Source: Nonomuraea antri (GTDB taxonomy: Bacteria; Actinomycetota; Actinomycetes; Streptosporangiales; Streptosporangiaceae). Taken from it: a stretch of 59,032 nt of DNA. The stretch lies in contig NZ_JABCPZ010000040.1 in NCBI RefSeq assembly GCF_013283785.1, positions 1 through 59,032 of the forward strand. Reading direction: 5' to 3'. This document shows positions 45,587 through 56,161 of this stretch, piece by piece; the stretch's first letter is position 1; each line of letters starts with the position of its first letter. The notes under the pieces were generated by a model, which saw only the letters and a list, made by a program, of their open reading frames with translations, made no database searches and was not told where the DNA came from. A program made the translations under genes and the position numbers.

Positions 45587-45618
45587 GTCACCCCGGCCCC
45601 GGCCAGGTCCGGGGTGAC
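45587..45618. terminator. Hairpin between HNH nuclease and GNAT genes
   Basis: GTCACCCCGG (45587-45596) pairs with CCGGGGTGAC (45609-45618) across a 12-nt loop, downstream of the HNH stop and upstream of the GNAT start. Further GATGACGGCGACACC-like direct repeats adjoin it. Confidence 0.6.
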
Positions 45619-45671
45619 GGCGACGCCGGTGACACCGTCGCCGATGACGGCGACACCGATGACGGCGGCTG

Positions 45672-46349
45672 CTACTGGTCGGTGGCGCAGGTGCCCAGCA
45701 TCTCCCGCAGGACCGTCTTCTCCTCGGGAGTGACGGTCAGGTGGTAGCGGGCCTTGACGTCGATCCAGGCGCGGCTGTAGGTGCACCAGTAGCTGCGCAG
45801 CGGCGGACGCCACTCGTCGGGCGACTGGTCGTCCTTGGCCAGCCTCGACTCCTTGGTGGTGGTGAGCAGCTGCGGAGCCTCCAGGTCGTTGGCGAACGCC
45901 TTGCGCTTGGCGTCCGTCCAGGTGTTGGCGCCGGACTGCCAGGCGTTGGTCAGCGGCACGACGTGGTCGACCTCGAGCTGCGACGGCTGCGTGATCACCG
46001 TGCCGTCGTAGGGGTTGGTCCAGGCGCCGGAGACGGCGCGGCAGTACTCGTCCCTGCGCACGTTCCTGCCGTCACGCAGGAAGACCTTCTCCCTGGTGTT
46101 GCAGTCCTGGCCCTGCGGGATCCAGCGGGGGAAGCGGTCGCGCCGGTAGCCGGCCATGGACTCGTGCCTGGCGACGGTGAGCCCGTCGAGGGCGGTGGTG
46201 GCCGAGGACGTCGACAGTGCCGTCGGCAGGTCGGCCGGGGCGTTGGGGACGGCGGGCGCGGCGACGGCGGTCGCGGCCGGGGCGAGAGAGAGCAACAGGA
46301 ACGGCAGGGCCGCGACGGCGGCACGCCGGTGCGATGGCGAAATCTGCAT
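45672..46349 (-). CDS. Secreted HNH-family (DUF1524) nuclease
   Basis: 225 residues. A signal peptide (MQISPSHRRAAVAALPFLLL, cleavage near AVAA) precedes a GmrSD/DUF1524-type HNH domain: LEVDHVVPLTNAWQSG supplies the catalytic DH, and FANDLEAPQLLTTTKESRLA with KDDQSPDEWRPP completes the ββα-metal site. Four Cys may form disulfides. It probably degrades extracellular DNA. Common in actinobacteria as a stand-alone exoenzyme. Confidence 0.92.
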   Translation of the reverse strand: MQISPSHRRAAVAALPFLLLSLAPAATAVAAPAVPNAPADLPTALSTSSATTALDGLTVARHESMAGYRRDRFPRWIPQGQDCNTREKVFLRDGRNVRRDEYCRAVSGAWTNPYDGTVITQPSQLEVDHVVPLTNAWQSGANTWTDAKRKAFANDLEAPQLLTTTKESRLAKDDQSPDEWRPPLRSYWCTYSRAWIDVKARYHLTVTPEEKTVLREMLGTCATDQ

Positions 46350-46447
46350 GGGCCACTCCTATCGAGCCCTCATCGACACCAGTAGCCGTTTGGTCACTCC
46401 TTTGCCTCTCTCGTCCCCGCACCAGGTGCTCCAGGTGGTGTCCGTGA

Positions 46448-47257
46448 CTATCCGGCCAGCGTCTTGCGCAGCGCCTCGGCGAACGCCTGCGGCTCGCCCG
46501 TGAAGCCGCCGTGGTCGCCGGGGAACTCGACCGGCGGGGTGCCCAGCAGCTCGGCGAGCGCGACCGACGTCCGGTAGGTCACCAGGTTGCCCGACTCCAC
46601 GCCGATGCCCACCACGACCCGGGCCGGGCCCGACCGCAGCGCGGCCACGTCGGGCACGTAGCGGGTGGTGCCGCGCAGCTCGTGGGCGAAGAAGCGGGCG
46701 GAGTCGGCGAGCTGCTGCTCGCTCGGCTCGAACGGCGGGGCCACGGGGGCGCCGTCGTTCTCCTCCGCGAACCCGGCGTTGGCCATGAACTTGCCGAACG
46801 CCGCGGCCAGGCCGTCGCGGTGGAAGGTCTCGATCATGTCCTCGACCGCGGCCCGCTGCTCGGCGGCGTCAGGGAGCAGTTCGAGCACCGGGGGCTCGTG
46901 CGCGACGAGCGTACGCACCCGGCTGGGGTGCCTTTCGACCAGGGCGAGGCCGGTCACCGCGCCGCCGCTGCTGCCGAACACGTCGGCGCTGTCCGCGCCG
47001 AGCGCGTCCAGCAGCGCGGCCACGTCGTCGGCCCGCAGCTCGGGGGTGGACTCCTGCTCGGGGTCGTCGAGTACGCTGCGCGAGATGCCGCGCGGGTCGT
47101 GGGTGACCACGGTGTGGTCGCCGGCCAGTGCTTCGGCCAGCGCCTCGAAGTCCGCCGCGGCCATGGGCGAGCCCATCAGCAGCAGCAGCGGCCCCGAGCC
47201 GCGTACGTCGTAACGCAGCCGGGCGCCGGGGACGTCGAGGGTGTGCGAGGTGGTCAT
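46448..47257 (-). CDS. Alpha/beta hydrolase
   Basis: 269 residues. It starts TLDVPGARLRYDVRGSGPLL; oxyanion segment LMGSPMAAADF, strand VVTHDPRGISRS, nucleophile elbow GSSGGA (Ser at the centre of G-S-S-G-G), and late His in FPGDHGGFTG. A polyketide-cyclase/haloperoxidase-like esterase; substrate unknown. ATG 47257 has GAGGAAGGA 8 nt upstream. Confidence 0.92.
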   Translation of the reverse strand: MTTSHTLDVPGARLRYDVRGSGPLLLLMGSPMAAADFEALAEALAGDHTVVTHDPRGISRSVLDDPEQESTPELRADDVAALLDALGADSADVFGSSGGAVTGLALVERHPSRVRTLVAHEPPVLELLPDAAEQRAAVEDMIETFHRDGLAAAFGKFMANAGFAEENDGAPVAPPFEPSEQQLADSARFFAHELRGTTRYVPDVAALRSGPARVVVGIGVESGNLVTYRTSVALAELLGTPPVEFPGDHGGFTGEPQAFAEALRKTLAG

Positions 47258-47393
47258 GCCGGTGGTCCTTCCTCGAAAGATCGAGCACCCGATGGGGTGA
47301 CGATGATGAGACCCGTCCAGGCGGGAGAACTCATCGCGCTCCCGCCGGTAAATCCATCGAACACGATCCGTCATCGGCCATACACTGTCGGCA

Positions 47394-48347
47394 ATGAGCG
47401 ACGACCCGGCAATGGACGGTGACGGGCCCGGCCTGGACCGGGTGACCCGGCACGAGGACCTGGTGCGACTGCTGGCCGAGCAGTTCGCCCGCGCCGACGT
47501 GTCACTGCGCGAGCTGCAGGCGCGGGCCGACCGGGCGGGCGGCGTCCGGCTGCCCCGGGCCACCTGTGCCGACATGCTGGCCGGGCGGCGGTTCCCGAAG
47601 AAGGCGGTCATGCTGGCGTTCCTGCGCGGCTGCCGGGTGCCGGCCGACCAGTTCCCCGCCTGGGAACGCGCCTGGGAGCGGGTGCGCGTGGCCAAGCTCG
47701 GCCAGGCGGCGGAGACCACCCAGCCGATGGACGCGATCCCGCCCGAGCCCGAGCCGCCGCGGCGCGGCCGCGGGCACGCCACCCTGCCGGCCGCGCTCGC
47801 CCTGCTGGTCGCGTTCTCGGCCGTGGGCGCGGCGGCCTACCTGTGGCTGCCCGAGCGCGGCACGTCCGACGTGCGCGGCCGCCTGGTCGTCGACGACGGC
47901 CGCGCGTTCGGCCGCGGCGGGTCGAGCCGGTTCACGGTGTCGATCGACCCGGCCAACACCGCGGTCAGGCTGACCCGCCGCCTCGACGCCGGCATCGGCA
48001 GGCAGCGGGCCGCCATCACGGTCAACGGCGTGCCCGCGGGGACGTGGGAGCCGCTGCACGTCGAACACCGGCACCGGTGGCGTGAGCAGACCGTCGACCT
48101 GCCGCCCGCGCTGACCGCAGGACGGCGCACGCTGGCCGTCGTGAACACGTTCGTCTCGTCCGACCAGGACTTCAACGAGTTCAGGTACGAGGTCGAGAAC
48201 CAGGTCGACGGCGTCTGGAAGACCTCCGACGTGCTCGACGTGGGCCCCTCACACCTCGACGACGAACGCGCGCACGGGTACCGGATCGACGGGCCACAGA
48301 CCTTCGCCGAGACCCAGGAGTTCTTCTACCCGCCAGACCAGCGCTGA
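47394..48347 (+). CDS. HTH (XRE-like) membrane protein with extracytoplasmic beta domain
   Basis: 317 residues. N-terminal ~100 residues form a helix-turn-helix of the actinobacterial XRE-like type ([41 protein letters not shown]). A single membrane segment ([20 protein letters not shown]) near residue 135 is followed by a ~165-residue outside domain with strand-rich sequence. It may link envelope sensing to DNA binding. A -10-like TACACT (47381-47386) sits only 7 bp before the ATG, suggesting a leaderless transcript. The stop lies in a 24-bp repeat. Confidence 0.82.
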   Translation: MSDDPAMDGDGPGLDRVTRHEDLVRLLAEQFARADVSLRELQARADRAGGVRLPRATCADMLAGRRFPKKAVMLAFLRGCRVPADQFPAWERAWERVRVAKLGQAAETTQPMDAIPPEPEPPRRGRGHATLPAALALLVAFSAVGAAAYLWLPERGTSDVRGRLVVDDGRAFGRGGSSRFTVSIDPANTAVRLTRRLDAGIGRQRAAITVNGVPAGTWEPLHVEHRHRWREQTVDLPPALTAGRRTLAVVNTFVSSDQDFNEFRYEVENQVDGVWKTSDVLDVGPSHLDDERAHGYRIDGPQTFAETQEFFYPPDQR

Positions 48348-48399
48348 CGGCACCCGCCCGACCAACGCTCACGGCACCCGCCCGACCAGCGCTGACGGC
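48337..48399. repeat. 24-bp tandem repeat x2.6 spanning a stop codon
   Basis: Units at 48337-48360, 48361-48384 and partial 48385-48399, reading accagcgctgacggcacccg plus 4. The first contains the TGA of the HTH-membrane gene; the last ends next to the stop of the response-regulator gene. Confidence 0.9.
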
Positions 48400-48400
48400 T

Positions 48401-49048
48401 TCAGCCGAGCCCGGCCTGCCGGGCCCGGACGATCGCCTCGGCCCGGTCGGCGACGTGCAGCTTGGCGAAGATGTTCGAGACGTTGTTGCGTACCGTCTTC
48501 GGCGACAGGAACAGCGCGGTGGCGATCTGGGCGTTGGCCCGGCCGGCCGCGATCAGCGAGAGTATCTCCAGCTCGCGCGGCGTGAGCTGGGGGAAGGCCG
48601 GATTGCCGGCCAATGTCGGACCGGCGAAGAAGTCGGCGACGCGGCGCGCGACCGCCGGGCCGAAGATGGCCTCGCCGTGCGCCACGGCGGTGATCGCGCG
48701 CACGATCTCCGCCTGGTTGGCGCCCTTGACCAGGTAACCGCGGGCGCCCGCGCGCATCGCGGCGAACAGCGTGGCGTCCTCTTCCGACATGGTCAGCACG
48801 ACCACGCCGATGTGCGGGCTGTCGGCCGCGATCCGCCTGGTGGCCTCGATGCCGTCGAGGCCGGGCATGCGCACGTCCATGACGACCACGTCGGGCTGCA
48901 GGTCGGCGGCGCGCTCGACGGCCTCGGCGCCGTCGGCGGCGGTGCCGGCCACCTCGATGCCCGGGATCGAGCCGAGCAGCAGGGCCAGCCCGTCCCGGTA
49001 GACGGGGTGGTCGTCGGCCAGCAGCACCCTGATCGGCTCGTCAGACAC
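48401..49048 (-). CDS. NarL/FixJ-type response regulator
   Basis: 215 residues. Receiver domain: acidic pair LLADDHPVYRDG, phospho-acceptor Asp in VVVMDVRMPGLDG, switch Thr in VVLTMS, Lys in YLVKG. LuxR-type HTH: LTPRELEILSLIAAGRANAQIA and SPKTVRNNVSNIFAKL. GTG 49048 overlaps the histidine kinase stop by 8 bp, so the pair is co-translated. Likely targets include the adjacent divergent promoter. Confidence 0.96.
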   Translation of the reverse strand: MSDEPIRVLLADDHPVYRDGLALLLGSIPGIEVAGTAADGAEAVERAADLQPDVVVMDVRMPGLDGIEATRRIAADSPHIGVVVLTMSEEDATLFAAMRAGARGYLVKGANQAEIVRAITAVAHGEAIFGPAVARRVADFFAGPTLAGNPAFPQLTPRELEILSLIAAGRANAQIATALFLSPKTVRNNVSNIFAKLHVADRAEAIVRARQAGLG

Positions 49049-51083
49049 CGGCGGCCTCCAGCGGCAGCCGCGCGGTGACCACCGTGCCGCCCTCGGGCGG
49101 GCAGCTCACCCGGCAGTCTCCGCCCAGCTCGGCCGCCCGTTCGCGGAGCGAGAGCATGCCCACGCCCGCGGCTACGTCGGGGCCGATGCCCGCGCCGTCG
49201 TCGCGCACCGCCACTTCGAGCCTCCCGTCACGCACGCCCAGCCTGATGTCGCAGCGGGAGGCACCCGCGTGCCTGACGACGTTGGCCAGCGCCTCGGACA
49301 CGATACGGTACGCCGCCACCTCCACCGCCGCGGGCAGCGTGCCGAGCGCGTCGTCCCCGGTGACGCGGACGTCGAGCGCGGGCGTGCGGAACCTGTCGGC
49401 CTGCTGCTCGATCGCGCGCAGCACGCCGAGCTCGTCCAGCGCGGGCGGGCGCAGGTCGTGCACCAGCCTGCGGACGTCCGTCAGCACGCCGCTGACCTCG
49501 GCGGCGGTCTGCTCCAGGATGCGATCGGCCTGCTCGGGGGCCTGCCCGGCGAGGTTGCGCGCCGCCTCGATGCGCAGCGCCACCGCGCCCAGACTGGGGC
49601 CGAGCCCGTCGTGCAGGTCGCGTCTGAGCCTGCGGCGCTCCTCCTCGCGGGCCAGGACGAGCCTGGCGCGGATGCGCTGCAGGTCGGTGCTGAGCTCGAC
49701 GGCCCTGGCGGCCGCCGCGGCCTGGCGGACCAGGTCGCCGAGCAGGCGCTGGTCGCGTTCGGTCAGGTCGGTACGGCACAACGCCAGCCGTCCCACGACC
49801 TCGCCCCGGTAGGCCACGGGCAGTGTGACCGACGGGCCGCGCGGCGTGCCGTGTTCCACCACGGAACGCTCGCCGCCCGGCCGTTCGATCTCCACCCGGA
49901 CGTAGGACAGCCGGAACGCCTCGGCCAGCGTGGTGGCCACCGCGACGAGCTGTTCGCCCGGGTCGGTGGCCAGTTCCAGCCGTTCGGCCAGGGTGGCGAC
50001 CGCCGCGTACGGGTCGTCGCGCGATCCGCGTACCAGCCGCCGGACGATCCCGGTCAGCCAGGTGCGCAGCGGCGCGTAGACCACCGCGACGATCGCGATG
50101 GCCGCCAGCGCCGAGTCACGCTCCCCCAGCACGCTGCCGGCCAGCGCGAACACCGCGACGTCGACCAGCACGACGAGCGCGGCGAGCACGCCGTAGGCGA
50201 GGGTGGCCGACAGCAGCCGGTCCACGTCGTAGAGCCGGTACTTGGTGACCGCCACCACCACGGCCGCCGAGGTGAGGCCGACGGCCAGGCCGAGCAGCAC
50301 GGCGGGCAGCTCCGGCGGCACCCGCAGCGGCAGCAGCAGCACGACCATGTCGACCAGCGCGGCCCACATCAGCCACTTGATCTGCGCGCGCCGCTCGGGG
50401 TCGGCCGCCCGGTAGCGCCGGACCATCGCCGCGAACGGCACCACCACGCTCACCAGCACCGACAGGTACGCCACCCGCAACGCCGGCGCCCAGAACGCGT
50501 ACGGCAGCGCGACCGAGAACGGGTCGAGGCCCAGCCCGGCGATCTCCGGTGGCAGCGCCGCCTGGTGGAAGCGCACCATCACCGCCACCGGCGCCAGCAC
50601 GAGCAGCACCGTGAGCAGCCCGGTCAGCGCCAGGCTGGCGATCGACAGCCGGCGCCACAGCCGCCCTTCAGGCAGCCGTCCGTCGGGGAACAGCAGGATC
50701 AGCAGCGGCAGCCCGAGCAGCAGCGACGCGCCGAAGCGGGAGTAGAACCAGTAGCCGGCCGCGGCCCCGGGCAGTCCTGGCGACACGTAGACGGCGTACG
50801 CCGCCCAGCTCGCGGCCAGCCCGTCGAGCAGCCACAGCAGGCCGAAGGCGGTCAGCACCCAGGCCACCGGGTGCCGCGGCAGCCTGCGCAGCAGCAGGAC
50901 GCCCGGCACGAGCTGGGCCAGCCCGCACAGGACCGACAGCCAGCCGGGCTCCAGCTCGGCTGCGGCCGGGATGGGCACGCCGGCCGTGCGGAGGTCGAGC
51001 GCCACCGTCGCGACCGCGAGCGCCACCCCGGTGGCCAGCGCCACCGCCGGCCAGATCCGTCCTGTCCTCGTCACGCCATGCAT
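49041..51083 (-). CDS. Membrane sensor histidine kinase (HisKA_3 type)
   Basis: 680 residues. About ten hydrophobic segments lie in residues 1-350, then a GAF-like region (ATLAERLELATDPGEQLVAVAT), the HisKA_3 dimerisation box with phospho-His in LRRDLHDGLGPSLGAVALRI, and an HATPase_c domain (SEALANVVRHA, DDGAGIG, GVGMLSLRERA). ATG 51083 is used; GTG 51074 is possible, and neither has a clear ribosome site. It phosphorylates the downstream response regulator. The signal is unknown. Confidence 0.93.
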   Translation of the reverse strand: MHGVTRTGRIWPAVALATGVALAVATVALDLRTAGVPIPAAAELEPGWLSVLCGLAQLVPGVLLLRRLPRHPVAWVLTAFGLLWLLDGLAASWAAYAVYVSPGLPGAAAGYWFYSRFGASLLLGLPLLILLFPDGRLPEGRLWRRLSIASLALTGLLTVLLVLAPVAVMVRFHQAALPPEIAGLGLDPFSVALPYAFWAPALRVAYLSVLVSVVVPFAAMVRRYRAADPERRAQIKWLMWAALVDMVVLLLPLRVPPELPAVLLGLAVGLTSAAVVVAVTKYRLYDVDRLLSATLAYGVLAALVVLVDVAVFALAGSVLGERDSALAAIAIVAVVYAPLRTWLTGIVRRLVRGSRDDPYAAVATLAERLELATDPGEQLVAVATTLAEAFRLSYVRVEIERPGGERSVVEHGTPRGPSVTLPVAYRGEVVGRLALCRTDLTERDQRLLGDLVRQAAAAARAVELSTDLQRIRARLVLAREEERRRLRRDLHDGLGPSLGAVALRIEAARNLAGQAPEQADRILEQTAAEVSGVLTDVRRLVHDLRPPALDELGVLRAIEQQADRFRTPALDVRVTGDDALGTLPAAVEVAAYRIVSEALANVVRHAGASRCDIRLGVRDGRLEVAVRDDGAGIGPDVAAGVGMLSLRERAAELGGDCRVSCPPEGGTVVTARLPLEAAGV

Positions 51084-51112
51084 TACACCCGATTTGTGTC
51101 CTTTTGTCCTGG

Positions 51113-51144
51113 GACCGGTGTCCCGGGACGACGGGACACCGGTC
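51113..51144. promoter_or_regulatory. 13-bp perfect inverted repeat between kinase and membrane protein genes
   Basis: GACCGGTGTCCCG (51113-51125) and CGGGACACCGGTC (51132-51144) flank GGACGA, in the divergent promoter region. It is a candidate operator for the response regulator or a hairpin in the leader of the plus-strand gene. Confidence 0.6.
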
Positions 51145-51203
51145 TCTGCCCGCCCGGGGCTGCCCGTCAGCAGTCTGGGATGGCACAAGCAGAGAGGAAG
51201 ACC

Positions 51204-51863
51204 ATGGACGCCCAGTTCAGCACCACCCCCGCCCGGGCACGCACCGACGTCGACGCCTGGCCGCCCGTCCCGGGCCGCCCGCCCATCGCCGCGCGTACCG
51301 TGCGCAGGCTCGGACTCGCGCTCACCGCGGGCACACTCGCCTGGGCCGCGAGCATCTTCATGTACGGCACCGTGAACACCGGATTCGAGCAGCGCGTCGG
51401 CGACCTGACCGGGCTGGCCTTCCAGCTCGGCGTGTTCGCGCTGCTCACCGTGCAGATCCGGACCAGGGCGACGGGCACGTCCCGGGTCGCCAGGGTCATG
51501 CTCAAGGTGGAGCTGGCGCTGCTCGGGCTCGCCTCGCTCTGGTCGCTGCTGCACGGCGTGCTGCCGGAATCGGCGCAGGACGGCGTCGCGCTCGCCGTCC
51601 TGGACGTCTTCTGGCCGCTGTCCATGCTCGGCATGATGGTGATCGGCGTGAAGCTGGCGCTGGCCGGCCAGTGGCGCGGCCCGCTGCGCTGGTGGCCGCT
51701 GGTGGCCGAGACCTGGGGCGTGGTCACCGTGCCGCTGTTCATCGCGGTCGGCGAGGAAGGCGCGCGCTGGGTCGGCGGCGGCCACCTGGTGATCGGCTAC
51801 GCCGCGCTCGGCGCCCTCCTCGCCCTGCGCCCCGAGCTGGTGCTGCCCGCCGAGCGCGGGTAG
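51204..51863 (+). CDS. Hypothetical integral membrane protein
   Basis: 219 residues with about five hydrophobic segments after a ~38-residue soluble N-terminus (LALTAGTLAWAASIFMYG, LTGLAFQLGVFALLTVQI, VELALLGLASLWSLLHG, PLSMLGMMVIGVKLALAG, WGVVTVPLFIAVG). ATG 51204 has GAGG 6 nt upstream. Divergent from the two-component genes and therefore a likely target of them. No transporter or enzyme motif is recognised. Confidence 0.8.
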   Translation: MDAQFSTTPARARTDVDAWPPVPGRPPIAARTVRRLGLALTAGTLAWAASIFMYGTVNTGFEQRVGDLTGLAFQLGVFALLTVQIRTRATGTSRVARVMLKVELALLGLASLWSLLHGVLPESAQDGVALAVLDVFWPLSMLGMMVIGVKLALAGQWRGPLRWWPLVAETWGVVTVPLFIAVGEEGARWVGGGHLVIGYAALGALLALRPELVLPAERG

Positions 51864-51910
51864 CGCCCGGCGAGGTCAGGTGCCACAGCCTCGGCCGACC
51901 CCCGGTGAGG

Positions 51911-53515
<1,605 letters not shown>

Positions 53516-53605
53516 ACTTCCTCCGAGCAGGCTGCCGCGCACGCCGGGGTGTCAGGGCGTGAGAGCGCGGCGGACCCGCGAACAGTGAGAGACGACGGCG
53601 AACGA

Positions 53606-53661
53606 CCGGCCGCACCCGGGCCCGTGGATCAGGGCTCGAACCGGGCGGCTGAAGCGGCCGG
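53606..53661 (-). promoter_or_regulatory. Inverted repeat in the ABC-F leader
   Basis: GCGGCCGG (53654-53661) and CCGGCCGC (53606-53613) can pair downstream of the leader peptide, enclosing further GC-rich complementary segments (CCCGG/CCGGG). This could be a terminator or anti-terminator controlled by ribosome stalling. Confidence 0.4.
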
Positions 53662-53672
53662 GGCCGTGGGTC

Positions 53673-53696
53673 TCAGAGGAAGTAGAGGTACTGCAT
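53673..53696 (-). CDS. Seven-residue leader peptide MQYLYFL upstream of ABC-F gene
   Basis: ATG 53694-53696 through TGA 53673-53675 encodes MQYLYFL. It lies 158 nt before the ABC-F start and is followed by inverted repeats. A -10-like TATCCT ends a few bases before the ATG, so the peptide may be translated from a leaderless transcript. Short aromatic leader peptides are a known device for drug-induced ABC-F and erm genes; the role here is inferred. Confidence 0.6.
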   Translation of the reverse strand: MQYLYFL

Positions 53697-53782
53697 TCCG
53701 CAAGGATACCCAGCGCTCGCGGTGCCCGGCCAGCGATTAACCGGCACCGCTTGATCAGCACCGCGAACGGCCGGGCGCCAGG

Positions 53783-54562
53783 TCACAGGGTGGCCAGGAA
53801 GTCCTCGAGGATCTCGGTGAAGACGTCCGGGCGTTCCAGGTTCGGGTAGTGGGCGGTCCCGTCGATCGACACGGCGCGCCCGTCGCGGACGGTGGCGACG
53901 AGGCGTTCGGCCATGGCGAGATGGTCGGGCGAGTCGACGGCGCCGTTGATCGCCAGGACCGGCACCTCGATCCCGGCCGCGCGTTCCCACGTCCGCGTCA
54001 CCTGGACGAGGTGGTTCGGCTCGTCCTTGGTGTGCTTGGCCATGGTGTTCTCGGTGATGCGCAGCAGGAGGCGGACGACGTCCCGGTCGAGGTCGTCCAG
54101 GGTGCGGTGCGGTCCCGCGGCGAACCTGGTGAACGTCTCGACCGAGGCGGCCAGGTCGCCGGCCGCCATCGCGGCGTGCCACTCGGCCCAGAGCCCGGTG
54201 GTCCAGGGGTCCGCGTAGTACGGCTCGCTGGTCCCGGCGCCGCTCACGACCAGGGCGCTGACCAGCTCGGGGTGTTCGAGCGCGGTGTCCACGGCGGTGG
54301 CCGCGCCCATGGAGACGCCCACCAGCACGGCGGGTCCCGTGTCCAGGTGGCGCAGCAGCGCGGCCAGGTCGTCGGTCAGCCGGTACGGCGCGCTGCCGTT
54401 GGCGGAACGCCCGTGGCCGCGGGCGTCGGGCGCGATGACCCGGTGGCGCTCGGCGAGCACGGGGATCTGGGCGTCCCACATGTGGTGGTCGACGAAGCCG
54501 CCGTGCAGCAGGACGAGCGGATGGCCGGCACCGGTGTCGATCCAGAACAAGTCGTTCATCAT
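53783..54562 (-). CDS. Alpha/beta hydrolase
   Basis: 259 residues. PLVLLHGGFVDHHMWD oxyanion strand, VIAPDARGHGRS, nucleophile elbow GVSMGAAT, Asp in VLAINGAVDSPDH and a late His in GTAHYPNLERP. This is the classical esterase/lactonase (3-oxoadipate enol-lactonase-like) layout. ATG 54562 or 54559 is the start. Divergent from a MarR regulator gene, with GGTGTCAT repeats between them, so it is probably under MarR control. Confidence 0.92.
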   Translation of the reverse strand: MMNDLFWIDTGAGHPLVLLHGGFVDHHMWDAQIPVLAERHRVIAPDARGHGRSANGSAPYRLTDDLAALLRHLDTGPAVLVGVSMGAATAVDTALEHPELVSALVVSGAGTSEPYYADPWTTGLWAEWHAAMAAGDLAASVETFTRFAAGPHRTLDDLDRDVVRLLLRITENTMAKHTKDEPNHLVQVTRTWERAAGIEVPVLAINGAVDSPDHLAMAERLVATVRDGRAVSIDGTAHYPNLERPDVFTEILEDFLATL

Positions 54563-54571
54563 GACAACCAA

Positions 54572-54611
54572 GGTGTCATTAATGGCCTTGAATTGGCAAC
54601 TCAGGTGTCAT
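54572..54611. promoter_or_regulatory. Two GGTGTCAT direct repeats in the hydrolase-marR intergenic region
   Basis: GGTGTCAT at 54572-54579 and 54604-54611, 32 bp (about three helical turns) apart. The same octamer occurs as an inverted pair upstream of the O-methyltransferase gene at 56162-56187. Candidate MarR half-sites. Confidence 0.55.
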
Positions 54612-54620
54612 CATGGCGTG

Positions 54621-55073
54621 GTGAGCGAAACAGAGGTGACCGATCGGCTGACCGAGGTGTTCGACCTGGTGGGCCCGCTGTACCGGCGGGCGCAGCGCAA
54701 GGTCGAGCAGGACGCGCCCATCGAGGGCCTGTCGGTCGGGGTCAGGGCCGTGCTGAACCTGCTGCGCGAGCACGGGCCGATGACCGTCCCGCAGATGGGG
54801 CGGGCGCAGGCGCTGAGCCGCCAGTTCGTGCAACGCATGATCAATGACGCGGCGGCGCGGGAGCTGGTGGAGTTCGCGCCCAATCCTGCGCACAAGAAGT
54901 CGTCGCTCATCCGGCTGACCGGGCGCGGGCTCGACGCCATCAACGCGGTGATCGACCGGGAGCGGGCGGTGCTGCGCCAGGCCGGCGACGGCCTGACCGA
55001 CGCCGAGGTGGACGCGTGCGTCCGCGTCCTGTCTCACCTGGTGCGCTTCCTGGACCACGTGGACGTGGACTGA
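54621..55073 (+). CDS. MarR family transcriptional regulator
   Basis: 150 residues. Winged-helix pattern: VRAVLNLLREHGPMTVPQMG, RAQALSRQFVQRMINDAA (recognition helix), wing HKKSSLIRLTGRGLDAI. The dimerisation helices are at both ends. GTG 54621 or 54618. It is divergent from the hydrolase and 17 bp from the convergent O-methyltransferase gene; it probably regulates both in response to a phenolic or similar ligand. Confidence 0.93.
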   Translation: MSETEVTDRLTEVFDLVGPLYRRAQRKVEQDAPIEGLSVGVRAVLNLLREHGPMTVPQMGRAQALSRQFVQRMINDAAARELVEFAPNPAHKKSSLIRLTGRGLDAINAVIDRERAVLRQAGDGLTDAEVDACVRVLSHLVRFLDHVDVD

Positions 55074-55090
55074 GCACGCGCCGCACGCTC

Positions 55091-56152
55091 CTACGGCGTG
55101 GCGACCGCCTGCAGCACGCTGTAGTGGCCGGCGGTCGGGGTGACGCTCTCCAGCTCCCAGCCGCCCGACCTGAGCAGGTCGCGGTACTGGGTCAGGGTGC
55201 GTTCGCGGCTGCCCAGCAGGACGAGCATGGCCAGGTCGTACAGGTGCGTCTGCGACGGCGCCCACGGCTCGGGCAGCAGCATCTCGACCACCAGCAGCCG
55301 CGCGCCGGGTGCGGCGGCCTGGCGGCAGGTGGTGAGAATGCGCGCCGCGCGCTCGTCGTCCCAGTCGTGCAGGATCCATTTCAGCAGGTAGAGGTCACCC
55401 TTGGGCACCTGCTCGAAGAAGTCGCCGCCGACCAGCTCGATGCGCGGCGCCAGCGGGGAGTCACGCAGGTGCTGACCGGCCGCCTCGATCACCGGCGGCC
55501 GGTCGAACAGCACCCCGCCGGCGCCGGGGGCCTTGGCGAGCAGGGCTGCGAGCAGCACGCCGTACGCGCCGCCGACGTCCACGATGCGCCCGTACGCCGA
55601 GGCGTCGACGGCGGCCGCGACATCGGCGGACGCCGCCGCCGACTGCTCGCCCATGGCCAGCGAGAAGTGCTCGGCCTCGTCGGGGTGCGTGGCCAGGTGT
55701 TCCCAGAAGGAGTGGCCGAGCATCGCCGGGGCGGCCGGGTCGCCGGTGCGCACCGAGCCCTCGAACGCCCCGATGAGCCCCCACACCGTCGGTGAGCCGT
55801 AGGCGAGCGCCAGCTCGCGCAGCGCGGTGGGCGAGTCGGCGCGCAGGCACTCCCCCGCCTCGGTCAGCCGGTAGTGGTCCGGCCGCTCGGTCTCGGCCAG
55901 CAGGCCGATCGTCGCGGCGGCGCGCAACAGGCGCAGCAGGGCGTCGGGATTCGCGCCCGACGCCGCGGCCAGCTCACTCGCCGAACGCGGCCCCGCGGCC
56001 AGCGCGTCGGGCACGCCGAGCCTGGCCAGGACGATGACGATCTGTGAGTCCCACATGGCGATGAGCAGCCGGTGCACGTAGTCTCTGGGCGTCTCGGCGC
56101 CCGCGGCGGAACGCGCTTCGCGGAGCAGTTTCTCGACGTCTGCCTGCGGCAT
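55091..56152 (-). CDS. SAM-dependent O-methyltransferase (AOMT family)
   Basis: 353 residues. An N-terminal winged-helix dimerisation domain (SQIVIVLARLGVPDALAAGP, LLRLLRAAATIGLL) precedes the catalytic domain: SAM motif IVDVGGAYGVLLAALL, GDFFEQVPKGDLYLLKWILH and catalytic-type His in HDWDDE. Small-molecule O-methyltransferases of this class act on phenols and polyketides. ATG 56152. The GGTGTCAT inverted pair lies 10 bp upstream of the start. Confidence 0.93.
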   Translation of the reverse strand: MPQADVEKLLREARSAAGAETPRDYVHRLLIAMWDSQIVIVLARLGVPDALAAGPRSASELAAASGANPDALLRLLRAAATIGLLAETERPDHYRLTEAGECLRADSPTALRELALAYGSPTVWGLIGAFEGSVRTGDPAAPAMLGHSFWEHLATHPDEAEHFSLAMGEQSAAASADVAAAVDASAYGRIVDVGGAYGVLLAALLAKAPGAGGVLFDRPPVIEAAGQHLRDSPLAPRIELVGGDFFEQVPKGDLYLLKWILHDWDDERAARILTTCRQAAAPGARLLVVEMLLPEPWAPSQTHLYDLAMLVLLGSRERTLTQYRDLLRSGGWELESVTPTAGHYSVLQAVATP

Positions 56153-56161
56153 AGATCCACT

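Noticed and set aside
49041..51785. 914-codon histidine kinase starting at 51785
   Set aside because: The first ~230 codons are antisense to the divergent membrane protein gene and not protein-like; the first membrane segment follows ATG 51083.
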